Origin: Lentimicrobiaceae bacterium
GTDB taxonomy: Bacteria; Bacteroidota; Bacteroidia; Bacteroidales; Lentimicrobiaceae
Length of the DNA: 64,000 nt
Direction: 5' to 3'
NCBI GenBank assembly: GCA_020636745.1
Contig: JACJXH010000007.1
Span: 124,001-188,000 of the forward strand
In this document: in pieces, positions 25,850 through 33,995 of the stretch
Numbering within the stretch: the first letter of the stretch is position 1
How the letters are laid out: every line of letters starts with the position of its first letter
Notes under the pieces: generated by a model
The model's database searches: none
Told to the model about the DNA's origin: nothing
The model's input: only the letters and a program-made list of their open reading frames with translations
Translations under genes and position numbers: made by a program

Positions 25850-28800
25850 TTAGTTGATAATGATTTTTTGCACTGAGGTCGATTTTTGGTTGCTTAACCT
25901 TACAAAGTACATTCCAGCCGGAATGTTGCCTTCGTTAAACTGTATTTGTTCGCCTCCTCTTACATTCGTTTTTTCAACGATCAATTTGCCCGTCTGATCG
26001 GTAATTGTGATGGTTGAATGGTTTCCACTGCCGGCAGCAATCAATAGCGTAAACTGCCCGGCTGAAGGATTGGGATAAATGGTCATTAACGAGGATTTGA
26101 CTTCTGGTGTTGAAATGCCGGTAAATGTATCTACCGGTGGAAAAATGATATTGTCAATCCAGGCGGCGTCTTCACCATTGCTCACTGATATGTCTTTTTC
26201 ATACGACCATTTAAAACTATGAGTTCCTGCACTTACTGCATATGCAACCTGTTGCCATGCTTCCTCTCCTGACCATTCGCCAATTTTAACATTGTCAATA
26301 TAAAACCTCAGGTAGTCATAGGATGATTCTGAGGAAACTTTGAGACAAAATTTGATGCTGTCGTTGGTTAATACTTCATAATTAACAGATAAATTTGATT
26401 TTTGATTGTCAGAAATTGCACCTGATTTTGCACAATATAATCCTTCGTACGGATTTGTCTGGCTTATTGTCCAGTTTCCATTGCCTGAAAGTTCCCAGGG
26501 ATGACGGGTAAAGTCGCCTGTTTCAAAGTCTTCGGCAACCTGGCCAATTACAAAAATGTATTCTTTCTCAAGTATTACTGTTGCTTCACTTCCCTGGGTA
26601 AGAGTAAGGGTAAAAATGACTGGAGTTCCCAGGGGTGTTTGCGCAGATGCTTCAATGTTCATGAAGCTCATGTTTTCAGATGACAGGGCTGAAATGGAGA
26701 CTGGATCTGTTTGCCAAAGGCTTCCATTAATAAATGGGTCGTTGCAGTGAAGTTGAGCGGTGACAGGAAGACTGTTGCTGTGTCCGGTGTTAAGAACGTT
26801 TATGTTCAGATTGAAAGTTTCACCCGGATCAGGTATTCCATTACCAGGGGCATCGTCAACAGAAGCTGTCCCGGCTTCGATAACCGGTGCATATGCCTGA
26901 ATCTGAAAACTTGAGTTCCATGTTTCGTTTGAAGTTGCTGTAAGGCTAAAATCAATGATATGATTGTCGGGTATTTCATTGCTGATCAAAAGGCTGAATC
27001 CGTTTTCGATAGCTGACTGCCCGTTTGCGGCTATATTTCCGTAAGTTTCATTTGCGTCGGTAATGGTTACATAAGGATCGTCTGATGCAATACTTGCTGT
27101 TACATTCTGAGCTTCGGCCAGTCCTATGTTCCGTAAGGTAATGTTCAGTTTAAGGTTCTCTCCGAAATCGGCCAGCCCGTTGTTGTTTCCTTCGGTATCA
27201 TTTATGGTATGCGACAGGTATACAACAAACGGCGATTCACCTGCAAGAAATGTTATAGTGTAATAGGTCGGAAGGCAATTGTATCCGGAAATAACAAGTT
27301 GAGCTTCTCCCGGTTCGACAATCAGTGGGTCGATAGTAACGGTGGCAGTTCCGTCTGAACCGGTGGTGCCTTTTCCGTAAAGCATTCCGTTCTTCAGTAA
27401 AGCAGCGGTAAGACCTTTGATAGGAGTTCCGTTATTTGTTACACTGATTTCAAACTGATTGGTTCCGATAGTAAGGCTTGCCGGGTAAACGGTGTTAATG
27501 TTGATGGGCTCGTTGGTCCAAATGGCCATTGCAGGGTCGCCAAGTAAATTGCAGTCGTAAAAACACCAGCGGAGTGCACCTTCTTCCCATTGCCCGGGAG
27601 CATTCACCCAGGGAGAAGTGGCGGCTTTTGATTCCGACTGGGCTTGCCCGGCACGGTTGAGGCTGTCGGTAAACATGGCATCCACAAACTCGCGGTGCAG
27701 GTGAGCTGAAGGGCCTTCGGTCTGGCCTTCGTTAAACCAGCCATAGCGGGAGTTTCCTATAAAGGCTGCCGCAAAATTTTCAATGCTGACCATTTTTTCG
27801 GCAATACAATCGCTTACGTCAAATGCTCCGCAAATACAACCATGGGTCGATATTACCGGAAAATTGTGGGTAATTCCGTTTACACCCTGGAAGTTGGCAT
27901 TCGTTATGTCAGAGGTGTAAAACTTCATTACTGTTGATTCATTGGCATGTCCCACGTGGTGAATAAAATTGCGCCCGGCATTGATGGTGTTTTTTAAATC
28001 AGTGGCACTCCAGTTGTCGACTTCGTCGTAGAGTTTAACAAAGTTGTGGTCTTCGGGAATTCCTGTGGTTGTGTATCCGTTGTCATCATGGGTGCCAATC
28101 AGCAATTCAAGATAATCTGAGCCCCAGGTGTCAGGGCCTGAATAGAGGTTCTCGCCCGCCAGCAATGGATTGCGCAGCTCGCCCAGCACCGGCTGGTTTT
28201 GATATTTTGTTGTTTTGTTGATCATGGCAGCCAATTCAGCTGTATTGCTGAATGATAAGCGACCTACAGAAATTTCTGGCAGTAAGTCATCTTCTCCAAT
28301 TTCACCCCATAAGTTATTGCCATTGGTGTTCCAGTTACCGTCGAGCGCTGAATAGTATAAATCGGAAGGTATATTGTTATCTTCATAAACACTGGATGAT
28401 TGCACATGGCAATAAAAACCGCGATAGGCCACATGCTCAACATCACCTCCCAGTACAACATGCTCAATGCCATTTTGCTGATATTGTTCAATGATATAAT
28501 TGCGGATTTTTTCAGGCATGTCAATGCCATTTGAATTGGCTTCAATAAATTGTGTGGTGGTTATTTGTGATTTCATCCCTCTGGGAAGGTACAAATCTGA
28601 TAAGGCTGAAATTTGTTCAGCAAAAGCTTGTGGGGTGATAATCAATATCTGATAGTCATTTGTCGTGGTTCTTTTAACCGGATACTGATGTATAGCATCC
28701 GGATTTTGGGCTTTTTGTGCACATTTGTTGATGATTACAGGTGCCGAACTCAGGTTTTTCAATGCTTCGCGTCCTTTTGTAGTTGCGCGGGTCTCAATTC

Positions 28801-29296
28801 GTATGACTACCTTTTTGTAAAAGCTGATTTGGCCTTTTACGGGGTTGTATATTACCGGTGTGAAAACTGTTTGCGCGTAGCTGTAACCGTTCATAAAACG
28901 AGTTGAAAGGGTTCCGGTATGCGTTTTAGGATAAGGTTGGTTTGAGCGATAAATTTCCTGATTTTCAACCCAGGTTGACTTGCCCGGTTCCGAAATAGGC
29001 TTTGAGTGCTGAGCCGGGGCCAGGACATAATATCCGGCAAGCTCTGTTTCGTCAAATCCTTCAAAGCTGATGCTGATGGCTTCATGTCCCGGAGGTAACA
29101 GCAGATTGACTGCGTTGTATGGTAAGGCAGGTTCGCCCGCAATGCCGCTTGTGAGGGTGTTGCTGAAACGTATTTCCTGCTGCATGCCCAGGTTCTTAAC
29201 GGTCGGATTGTTAAAGTAATAAACTTTTTCTATGGTCTCAGCCATTGAGCTGAATGCCATGAATGTAATCAGCAAAATTGTAAAGAAGCGTTTCAT
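25850..29296 (-). CDS. Gingipain-like (C25) cysteine protease with CARDB-like and MAM-like modules and T9SS sorting domain
   Basis: 1148 residues with signal peptide (to about SMAE20) and an N-terminal propeptide (about 20-205). The C25 catalytic domain (about 210-595) has His450 in HHVGHANEST and Cys487 in THGCICGAFD, which fits CxxGxF with an extra Cys489. It ends with NLLGDPAMAIW, as in other C25 proteins. The tail contains a carboxypeptidase-regulatory-like segment (about 600-685), two CARDB-like domains (697-803, 804-915), a MAM-like beta-sandwich (920-1053) and the T9SS sorting domain (YPNPSAGQF, AGMYFVR). The CARDB-CARDB-MAM order is identical to that of the BNR protein just downstream and the C1 protease at 6599. 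First gene of the 29.3->21.8 kb unit, preceded by 532 bp of non-coding DNA. Confidence 0.91.
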   Translation of the reverse strand: MKRFFTILLITFMAFSSMAETIEKVYYFNNPTVKNLGMQQEIRFSNTLTSGIAGEPALPYNAVNLLLPPGHEAISISFEGFDETELAGYYVLAPAQHSKPISEPGKSTWVENQEIYRSNQPYPKTHTGTLSTRFMNGYSYAQTVFTPVIYNPVKGQISFYKKVVIRIETRATTKGREALKNLSSAPVIINKCAQKAQNPDAIHQYPVKRTTTNDYQILIITPQAFAEQISALSDLYLPRGMKSQITTTQFIEANSNGIDMPEKIRNYIIEQYQQNGIEHVVLGGDVEHVAYRGFYCHVQSSSVYEDNNIPSDLYYSALDGNWNTNGNNLWGEIGEDDLLPEISVGRLSFSNTAELAAMINKTTKYQNQPVLGELRNPLLAGENLYSGPDTWGSDYLELLIGTHDDNGYTTTGIPEDHNFVKLYDEVDNWSATDLKNTINAGRNFIHHVGHANESTVMKFYTSDITNANFQGVNGITHNFPVISTHGCICGAFDVSDCIAEKMVSIENFAAAFIGNSRYGWFNEGQTEGPSAHLHREFVDAMFTDSLNRAGQAQSESKAATSPWVNAPGQWEEGALRWCFYDCNLLGDPAMAIWTNEPININTVYPASLTIGTNQFEISVTNNGTPIKGLTAALLKNGMLYGKGTTGSDGTATVTIDPLIVEPGEAQLVISGYNCLPTYYTITFLAGESPFVVYLSHTINDTEGNNNGLADFGENLKLNITLRNIGLAEAQNVTASIASDDPYVTITDANETYGNIAANGQSAIENGFSLLISNEIPDNHIIDFSLTATSNETWNSSFQIQAYAPVIEAGTASVDDAPGNGIPDPGETFNLNINVLNTGHSNSLPVTAQLHCNDPFINGSLWQTDPVSISALSSENMSFMNIEASAQTPLGTPVIFTLTLTQGSEATVILEKEYIFVIGQVAEDFETGDFTRHPWELSGNGNWTISQTNPYEGLYCAKSGAISDNQKSNLSVNYEVLTNDSIKFCLKVSSESSYDYLRFYIDNVKIGEWSGEEAWQQVAYAVSAGTHSFKWSYEKDISVSNGEDAAWIDNIIFPPVDTFTGISTPEVKSSLMTIYPNPSAGQFTLLIAAGSGNHSTITITDQTGKLIVEKTNVRGGEQIQFNEGNIPAGMYFVRLSNQKSTSVQKIIIN

Positions 29297-29828
29297 AGTC
29301 AGAAAATCAGAAGTTTTAAAAATGTGAAAAGTGAGGAGTGAATATGCACTTTCAAAATGATCTTAATCGGCGGCCGAATATACACATTTATTTAATTTCT
29401 GTCTGTTGGTGAGTAAGTTTAGTTGTAAAATCATTTTATTTTGATTGAGCATAATGCATATTTTATATCGATAGGTTTATGGTTATTTGCTTGTGCGTGG
29501 TGAAAATTTGCGCTATCCAGTTTGAAACTTTGGGCGATTTGTGGCTAGTTTTATGATATTCAGATTGATGGATTGTTGGAGTTTTAAGAATTCGTCATGG
29601 ATGGGAGTCGTCTAATGGATGATGGGACTGTTATCAGAAGATATCATGTTGTTTATGGCTCCTTTGATCGAAGGATGTATGGGGTTGTTTTGTGTTTGAA
29701 AGGAGGGAAAATGCCGGTTTTACCGGGTCTGATAAATTGCAGAGGTTTTCAGGCTTTTTAAACTGACTATGGAATAAAAAAACAGGGCAACCTGAAGCTG
29801 CCCCGTTTTGTTTATCTTGTTACACTAT
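29297..29828. other. Non-coding region between the protease block and the ROK gene
   Basis: 532 bp. The right end carries the ROK gene terminator (29779-29809); the left end should contain the promoter of the C25 gene at 29296. The middle is T- and G-rich on the plus strand with no open frame resembling a gene and no tRNA-like fold or repeat that I could see. It could be the decayed border of the accessory block. Confidence 0.5.
29779..29809 (-). terminator. Intrinsic terminator after the ROK kinase gene
   Basis: On the minus strand an 11-bp stem with one G-U wobble (AAAACGGGGCA pairing with TGCCCTGTTTT), a 9-nt loop and a following T-run. It begins 20 bp after the stop codon at 29829. Confidence 0.75.
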
Positions 29829-30935
29829 TTACTTGCTGTCGAGTTTGCTTAAGGCATAAGCATAGGCGCCGATTGAAACGGCCTTGGATGTTCCCAGTCG
29901 GCTTATTCCAACGCCAATTCTCTTCATAGGATCGTATTTAATGCGGCGTGAGCTGAAAGGGACTTTTATTTCACGGGTGTCGCCTTCAAAAAATCTTGCA
30001 AATTCATTTTCGTCTTCCAGGTTATAGGCTTTGATTTCCATACGGTCAACGGCAGTACCAACCATTGTGGTGAAATTGGAGTTCATTTCATCAACCAGTC
30101 TTTGCAGGAAAAGGGGATAAGCTCCGGAAAGGCCTCCTCCGATCACAACCAGGCCATCAATCATGGTAATGGCATTGGCAATTGAGTCACCGGCAACTTC
30201 GGCCATCCGGTGAAAAGCAAGAATTGCAGCTTCTTTATTGCCATCACGTGTGCCCATACCAATTTCAAAAATTTCGCGTGGATTGGGGCAGGTGTCAGCA
30301 TTCAGTCCGGTCACACGACAGTAAGTGCGCCTGATTCCTCTGATGCTCACATTTTCTTCAACAGTGGCGTTGGTGTGAAGTTTATTGCGCATGCGGTTAA
30401 TTTCTCCCTGGGCTGAGTTGTCGCCTAAAAACAATTGCCCGCGGCTGACAATGCCTCCGCCATAACCGGTTCCAAAAGTAACTCCCAACAGGTTTTGGTA
30501 GTTTTTGGGGCTGTTGCTGGTGCTGATACGCTTGTTTATATCAGGCAACAGTCCGGCAATGGCTTCGCCGTATGCAAATAAATCGCCATCATTATTAATG
30601 TATACAGGAATGTTGAATTTTTCTTCAAGCATGGGGCCCAAAGCAACACCACCCCTGAAAGTAGGGAGGTTTTCAAGGTCGCCAATGATGCCAAGTTCAT
30701 ACTCTGCCGGGCCAGGAAAACAAAAACTAATGGCTACTGGCGCAGTTTTAAGTTTTGCCTTAACCTCATTAAACCCAAGAATGATTTTGTTCAACACAAT
30801 TTCCAGCGTTTCGCCCTCGGCGGGTATGCTAATAGGGTCAATGATTTCCTGCTCTGCCTGAACTGCAGAGAATACAAAATTTGTTCCTCCTGCATCAAGG
30901 GTCATTACAATCCGGTTGTCAGTGTTGAATCGCAT
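29829..30935 (-). CDS. ROK-family sugar kinase
   Basis: 368 residues, cytoplasmic. N-terminal phosphate-binding motif LDAGGTN (13-19), catalytic Asp116 in INNDGDLFAYGEA, second phosphate motif GVTFGTGYGGGIV (about 150-162), and adenosine-site GLVVIGGGLSGA near residue 260. There is no N-terminal helix-turn-helix, so it is a kinase-type and not a repressor-type ROK member. The family's usual CxCGxxGCxE zinc motif is not present; instead there is a Cys pair around CRVTGLNADTC. Likely substrate is glucose, N-acetylglucosamine or another hexose; the sequence alone does not decide. The C-terminal 70 residues are longer than in classical glucokinases. It is a single-gene unit: a terminator follows and 175 bp of leader precedes it, including an imperfect palindrome at 30980-31006. 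Confidence 0.85.
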   Translation of the reverse strand: MRFNTDNRIVMTLDAGGTNFVFSAVQAEQEIIDPISIPAEGETLEIVLNKIILGFNEVKAKLKTAPVAISFCFPGPAEYELGIIGDLENLPTFRGGVALGPMLEEKFNIPVYINNDGDLFAYGEAIAGLLPDINKRISTSNSPKNYQNLLGVTFGTGYGGGIVSRGQLFLGDNSAQGEINRMRNKLHTNATVEENVSIRGIRRTYCRVTGLNADTCPNPREIFEIGMGTRDGNKEAAILAFHRMAEVAGDSIANAITMIDGLVVIGGGLSGAYPLFLQRLVDEMNSNFTTMVGTAVDRMEIKAYNLEDENEFARFFEGDTREIKVPFSSRRIKYDPMKRIGVGISRLGTSKAVSIGAYAYALSKLDSK

Positions 30936-30979
30936 ATTTATTGAATTTAAAATTAGACTTTTAGGGTTTTTCCTGATGT

Positions 30980-31006
30980 AGCTAAGTGTATGAATTACAC
31001 GTAGCT
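30980..31006. promoter_or_regulatory. Imperfect palindrome upstream of the ROK kinase
   Basis: AGCTAAGTGTA and its near-complement (one mismatch in 11) flank the loop TGAAT. It lies 45-71 bp upstream of the ROK start, where an operator or leader hairpin could act. A second, AT-rich hairpin (CTGTATTTT / AAAATACAG, 31034-31056) lies just above it. Neither is proven. Confidence 0.35.
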
Positions 31007-31110
31007 TTTAAAATGCGAATGTACTATAAGCCTCTGTATTTTCAAAAAAAATACAGATTATTTTTGAAAAAACCGTTCGAAAGTTCAGCGTCCCTTGTGT
31101 GATGTTATTT

Positions 31111-31725
31111 TTACTGAAACCTGATTACACCGTTTATTCTTTTTTTACAGGCATTTTTTATTTGTTTAGTCCGGTCTTTTAGCGTTATATCAGAGATTTT
31201 CGCAAGAGATGCCAGGCTTTCTTTAAATTCGCTCAGGTTTCTATGGATTTCAGCAATGATTAAAAGGTTATAGTCTTCATCGGGATCAAGCAGTTTTAAC
31301 AAAGCTTGTGCGTTATTTCTGTAGTTTTCGTCCGGTTCAAGCATAACTGTTTCATTAATTTGAAAAGGACGGGGGTTCATTTCCTGCCAAAGTTTAATGC
31401 GCAGGTAAATCTCGTCGTCGATATTGTCCTTATATATATTGTTCTCAATTGCTGACATAAGCCCTTCCTTGTCAGGGAGACTTACTTCAGGATACCTGTC
31501 TGTCGATTCGTGCTCTGATTCAGTTTTCTCGCACAGTTCTACATTAAATACGGCTCCGCATTGGTAGCATTTTGAAAATCGGGGGATATCTGGCAGCATA
31601 GGCGCCATATAATATCCGTCGGACCAGAATATGCCGCCAAAACTATTGCCTGAAATGAGGTTTGTGCGGTTGTGCAGGGCCCCGCATTCAGGGCACTTTA
31701 AAATGAATGGATGACTCAGAATCAT
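31111..31725 (-). CDS. Hypothetical zinc-ribbon protein
   Basis: 204 residues, no signal peptide. The N-terminal third has two CxxC knuckles, Cys11/Cys14 (KCPECG) and Cys53/Cys56 (KCYQCG), the usual spacing for a zinc ribbon. The remaining 130 residues are mostly charged and helical with a possible TPR-like pair (LLKLLDPDEDYNLL, ESLASLAKI). I do not recognise the family. It stands alone between the ROK gene and the exported coiled-coil gene with more than 100 bp on each side, and has a candidate -7 element at 31772-31779. Confidence 0.75.
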   Translation of the reverse strand: MILSHPFILKCPECGALHNRTNLISGNSFGGIFWSDGYYMAPMLPDIPRFSKCYQCGAVFNVELCEKTESEHESTDRYPEVSLPDKEGLMSAIENNIYKDNIDDEIYLRIKLWQEMNPRPFQINETVMLEPDENYRNNAQALLKLLDPDEDYNLLIIAEIHRNLSEFKESLASLAKISDITLKDRTKQIKNACKKRINGVIRFQ

Positions 31726-31771
31726 GGATGTAAATTTATTTGCAGGTTAAACTATCCTAGTTGTTATACGG

Positions 31772-31779
31772 CAAATTTA
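31772..31779 (-). promoter_or_regulatory. Candidate -7 element for the zinc-ribbon gene
   Basis: TAAATTTG on the minus strand matches the Bacteroidota TAnnTTTG consensus about 47 bp upstream of the start codon. No TTTG-type -33 box was found at a good distance. Confidence 0.35.
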
Positions 31780-31824
31780 TTTAATTTATTTACTATGATA
31801 ACAGTAAAAATAATGGCAAAAAAA

Positions 31825-31843
31825 AGTCCGGATTTGCCGGACT
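31825..31843 (-). terminator. Intrinsic terminator after the coiled-coil protein gene
   Basis: 7-bp stem AGTCCGG / CCGGACT with a 5-nt loop, followed on the minus strand by eight Ts. It starts 23 bp after the stop codon at 31866. Confidence 0.88.
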
Positions 31844-31865
31844 AATAATTTTGTTTTTCAATAAA

Positions 31866-32756
31866 TCAGTACGATTCAATAGTCTTAAGTTTTTCGGAAT
31901 ATTTTTTTACTTCAAGTTTCTGGGTGTTTATTTTAAAACTTACATCTTCCTGATGCTTTAGATTCAGCGAAATAGCATTGTTGCTGTCTTTGATGGCATC
32001 ATTGGCTTTCGAAATCCTGTTTTCAGATGCACTGATTTTCTTCAGATTTGATTTTTTTTCTTTTTGCAAATTCTTCACTTCTGATTGTACTGCTTTCTTT
32101 GAATCATCATTTGCCATTGTACTTAATTCAGTGCTTTTGGCGTCCAAAGCATTGTCTGTCACTTCAATGCTCTTTTTAACAGATGCTATTTGATAGTTTT
32201 CTTGTGCAATGGATGCATTTGAAGATTGAATCATCTCGTCAAGCTTTTTTTTATCTTTTCTGAGTGAAGCCAGTTCTTTTTCGAGATCCTTAAGTTTCGA
32301 TTCCTGAGCTGAAAGTTGTTCTTCGGCAACTTCAATGTATTGGTCTTTAGAAAACTGCTTTGCCATGCTTTTCATTTGTTCATGCTCCTTGCTGTTGATA
32401 CTTGTAAATACATCGCGCTGAAGTTCAACAGCAACAAAAAGCTTGACAACAGAGTCGTTGTTTTTTAAAGCGCTCAATATATTTATCGGGGTCTCTGAAA
32501 TGTCTTTTAAAAGTGCCCCAAAAATGGTTATCTCACTCCCATTGATTATAGCTTTTGATTTCGAACCTTTTTCAATTGTTTTTTTCCAGTTCGCGCGCGC
32601 CGCTTCAACATTCACTTCCGGAATGTCAACCCAAATCCCGGGGCACAATGTGTTGCCGAATTTTATTGTATCATCTGTTATGGTAATTGGCTTCTGAGCC
32701 TTAGCAAGTGAAATGAAGATGAAGAAAATTACTGAAAGGTAAATGCCTGTTTTCAT
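31866..32756 (-). CDS. Exported coiled-coil protein of unknown function
   Basis: 296 residues with signal peptide (MKTGIYLSVIFFIFISLAKAQ). Residues 22-125 form a compact N-terminal region with no recognised motif; residues 130-296 are almost entirely heptad-like coiled coil, rich in Lys, Glu, Ser and Asn (KDLEKELASLRKDKKKLDE and similar). No membrane segment, lipobox or sorting domain, so it is probably periplasmic. Single-gene unit with its own terminator. No function is proposed. Confidence 0.75.
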   Translation of the reverse strand: MKTGIYLSVIFFIFISLAKAQKPITITDDTIKFGNTLCPGIWVDIPEVNVEAARANWKKTIEKGSKSKAIINGSEITIFGALLKDISETPINILSALKNNDSVVKLFVAVELQRDVFTSINSKEHEQMKSMAKQFSKDQYIEVAEEQLSAQESKLKDLEKELASLRKDKKKLDEMIQSSNASIAQENYQIASVKKSIEVTDNALDAKSTELSTMANDDSKKAVQSEVKNLQKEKKSNLKKISASENRISKANDAIKDSNNAISLNLKHQEDVSFKINTQKLEVKKYSEKLKTIESY

Positions 32757-33172
32757 ATTTTTATTTTATTTACTATTGTATTTGTATTTATAAACATTTG
32801 TAAAGCAAAGAAGTTTAGTTTGTTAGTGATTATCATTCCATTCACTCAGTTAAATATTGTCTGCTGGTTTTAGTTGAAGATTGATTGCCCCTGCATTTCA
32901 ATTCAATAACGGTTATATTTTATTGTTTCGTCTGACAGTAAATGGGTGTCTGAATTAAGTGATGGGCGGTTCATTTAGGAACCATATTTACCCTGTTTAA
33001 TTTATCAACAGATTATAGCTGTATATTCAATAGCAGGGGTATTCGTTTTTTTGAAAAATAAACTGGCTAAACCAAATTTACTGCGTATAACAAGATGATT
33101 TGAACCTATATTAAGGTTATCTTTGGCTTGTAAATATTTAGTTTCTTGGGTTTGTAATTTCTTGTGACACAC
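32757..33172. other. Divergent intergenic region
   Basis: About 415 bp of AT-rich DNA between the coiled-coil gene (minus) and the DUF364 gene (plus). Short open frames here have no family features. Promoters for both genes are expected, but no clear TAnnTTTG element was found. Confidence 0.5.
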
Positions 33173-33979
33173 ATGATGATTGATGAAATAAACCAGCATT
33201 TATTTGAAAATTACGCTGATTATCTTTCAGGACTTACCATAGCCGGCGTGAGTGTCGGACTGTTTATGGCTGCTGTGCAGTTATCGGATGGCTCAATAGG
33301 CATTGCCAGTGCAGAAGCCGACCAACAGATTCATTGTTCAAAGAAAGACCGAGATTTTGGCGAATTTACGCCTCTCCGTATCTTAGGCCGGAATGTGAGC
33401 GATTTGCTTCAAAGTCCAAAGCAAACATCTTTAGTTCGGACTTTAAAGGTGGCAGTTTTAAACGCTATTTCTTCCGAGCTGCTGAAGAGTGAGCGTTACC
33501 AAGTGCTTAGCAATACCGATCCGGTTGACTTGCTTGACCTGAGCGGGCTAAAAACCATTACAATTGTAGGGGCTTTTCAGAGCTATGTCAGGAAAATTGC
33601 TGCAACCCGTAACCATCTGCATGTGCTTGAGCTGAACGAACAGGCTCTGATGCCTGAACATCGCCGGTATTTTGTACGTGCCGGTGAGTATGCTAAGGTA
33701 TTGCCTGATTCTGATATGGTGATAATCACAGGACTTACACTGGTTAACAATTCACTCGGTCATCTGCTTGCCAGTTGCAATAAAAATTCAACAATTATTG
33801 TTACAGGTCCTTCGAGCAGTGTCCTACCTGATGTGCTTTTTAAGCATAATGTAAGCATGTTGGGTGGAACCCGGATTATCAAACCTGAGTTGGTAATGCC
33901 CTTGATTGAACAGGGGGCTGCAGGCTATCATCTGTTTGAGTATTGTGCTGAAAAAATCTGTGTGTTGAACAAAAGTTAA
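33173..33979 (+). CDS. DUF4213/DUF364-type Rossmann-like protein, putative heavy-metal chelation
   Basis: About 268 residues. An in-frame GTG at 33164 is possible, but ATG at 33173 or 33176 is the more natural start. The N-terminal half (to about 100) fits DUF4213, and the C-terminal half fits the DUF364 Rossmann-like domain: a beta strand KTITIVGAF, DMVIITGLTLVN, STIIVTGPSSSVLPDVLF and GGTRI. The family name 'putative heavy-metal chelation' comes from structural and contextual work on relatives, some near molybdenum or iron transporters. Here no transporter or cofactor gene is adjacent: it is a lone plus-strand gene ending 16 bp from the convergent GH92 gene. Substrate therefore unknown. Confidence 0.75.
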   Translation: MMIDEINQHLFENYADYLSGLTIAGVSVGLFMAAVQLSDGSIGIASAEADQQIHCSKKDRDFGEFTPLRILGRNVSDLLQSPKQTSLVRTLKVAVLNAISSELLKSERYQVLSNTDPVDLLDLSGLKTITIVGAFQSYVRKIAATRNHLHVLELNEQALMPEHRRYFVRAGEYAKVLPDSDMVIITGLTLVNNSLGHLLASCNKNSTIIVTGPSSSVLPDVLFKHNVSMLGGTRIIKPELVMPLIEQGAAGYHLFEYCAEKICVLNKS

Positions 33980-33995
33980 TCTTCTATATTGGTTT

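Noticed and set aside
33005..33199. 64-codon minus-strand frame before the DUF364 gene
   Set aside because: Overlaps the start of the real gene on the other strand and has no family features.
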